Shown here piece by piece: positions 10,796-10,916 of a DNA stretch of 10,916 nt. Origin of the DNA: JAUSIK01 sp964362915 (GTDB taxonomy: Archaea > Nanobdellota > Nanobdellia > Pacearchaeales > GW2011-AR1); contig CAYIGH010000035.1 of the NCBI GenBank assembly GCA_964362915.1, forward strand, positions 1 through 10,916, in the 5' to 3' direction. Both the position numbers and the translations under genes were made by a program. The notes beneath the pieces are model-generated. The model was not told the origin of the DNA, searched no databases, and was given only the letters and a program-made list of their open reading frames with translations. Position 1 is the stretch's first letter. Each line of letters starts with the position of its first letter.

Positions 10796-10916
10796 ATGTG
10801 ATTTAAGTGGGGCTATTAGTAGCTGCATGCTTAACTCCTCGTTGCCTTGGAGCTTACACATCAGCTCTATCAACGTCATCTTCTTTGACGGCCTTAATTG
10901 TCTCGTCTTGCGGATG
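10796..10916 (-). rRNA. 23S rRNA, 3' end (partial, continues past the right edge)
   Basis: The minus strand contains the conserved end of large-subunit rRNA: GAAGATGACGTTGATAGAGC (compare GACGACGTTGATAGGC in bacteria), TGTGTAAG, and AGCTACTAATAGCCCC (compare CGGTACTAATGAACCG). The 3' end is placed about 20 nt beyond CTAAT by comparison with E. coli and is uncertain by some ten bases. The rest of the gene lies outside the window. Confidence 0.9.

Overview
The window reads as a piece of a small, AT-rich archaeal genome, most likely a DPANN-type lineage (Woesearchaeota/Pacearchaeota-like). The archaeal assignment rests on archaeal/eukaryotic-type ribosomal proteins (eS19, eL39, eL31), an archaeo-eukaryotic primase small subunit, an archaeal RNase P RNA, a tRNA without encoded CCA, and TATA boxes about 25 nt upstream of start codons. 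Short proteins and tight spacing suggest the DPANN placement, which is an inference. A run of exactly 100 N (9542-9641) shows that this is a scaffolded draft assembly, probably metagenomic.

Layout. 1-52: possible start of a gene leaving the left edge. 197-1453 (-): AAA ATPase with a DUF4143-like C-terminus. 1515-3048 (-): ribosomal operon eS19, an unrecognised 127-aa protein, eL39, eL31. 3183-4020 (-): stand-alone NFACT-R (DUF814) protein overlapping a CRM/YhbY RNA-binding protein. 4071-4640 (+): ICMT-like membrane methyltransferase, divergent from the NFACT-R gene across a 50-bp promoter. 4711-5307 (-): HAD-type deoxyribonucleotidase. 5347-6256 (-): a DUF4190 membrane protein and a pilin-like anchored protein. 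6343-7059 (+): compact primase PriS. 7056-7127 (-): candidate 23-residue lysine-rich peptide. 7246-8129 (+): AbrB-like protein coupled to a LAGLIDADG endonuclease whose frame runs antisense into tRNA-Phe(GAA) (8068-8140, -). 8255-8581 (+): unknown protein. About 8614-8960 (-): RNase P RNA. 9010-9492 (+): four-helix membrane protein ending in a 47-bp tandem repeat that runs into the gap. 9713-9958 (-): unknown small protein. 10062-10710 (-): VapBC toxin-antitoxin pair. About 10796-10916 (-): 3' end of 23S rRNA.

How it fits together. The window is dominated by translation and RNA functions: ribosomal proteins, a possible large-subunit quality-control or assembly pair, tRNA, RNase P RNA and 23S rRNA. 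Accessory units (AbrB-LAGLIDADG beside tRNA-Phe, VapBC beside 23S rRNA) sit next to stable-RNA genes. The most distinctive regulatory observation is a nearly identical 15-nt element, GTTTTTAARGTTATT, at 4041-4055 and 8980-8994. Each copy lies about 25 nt from the starts of two divergent units, as expected for one TATA box serving both directions. No complete new defence system is evident. The best leads are the shared-TATA promoters, the NFACT-R/CRM pair, the unknown gene in the ribosomal operon, the AbrB-LAGLIDADG-tRNA junction and the lysine-rich microprotein.
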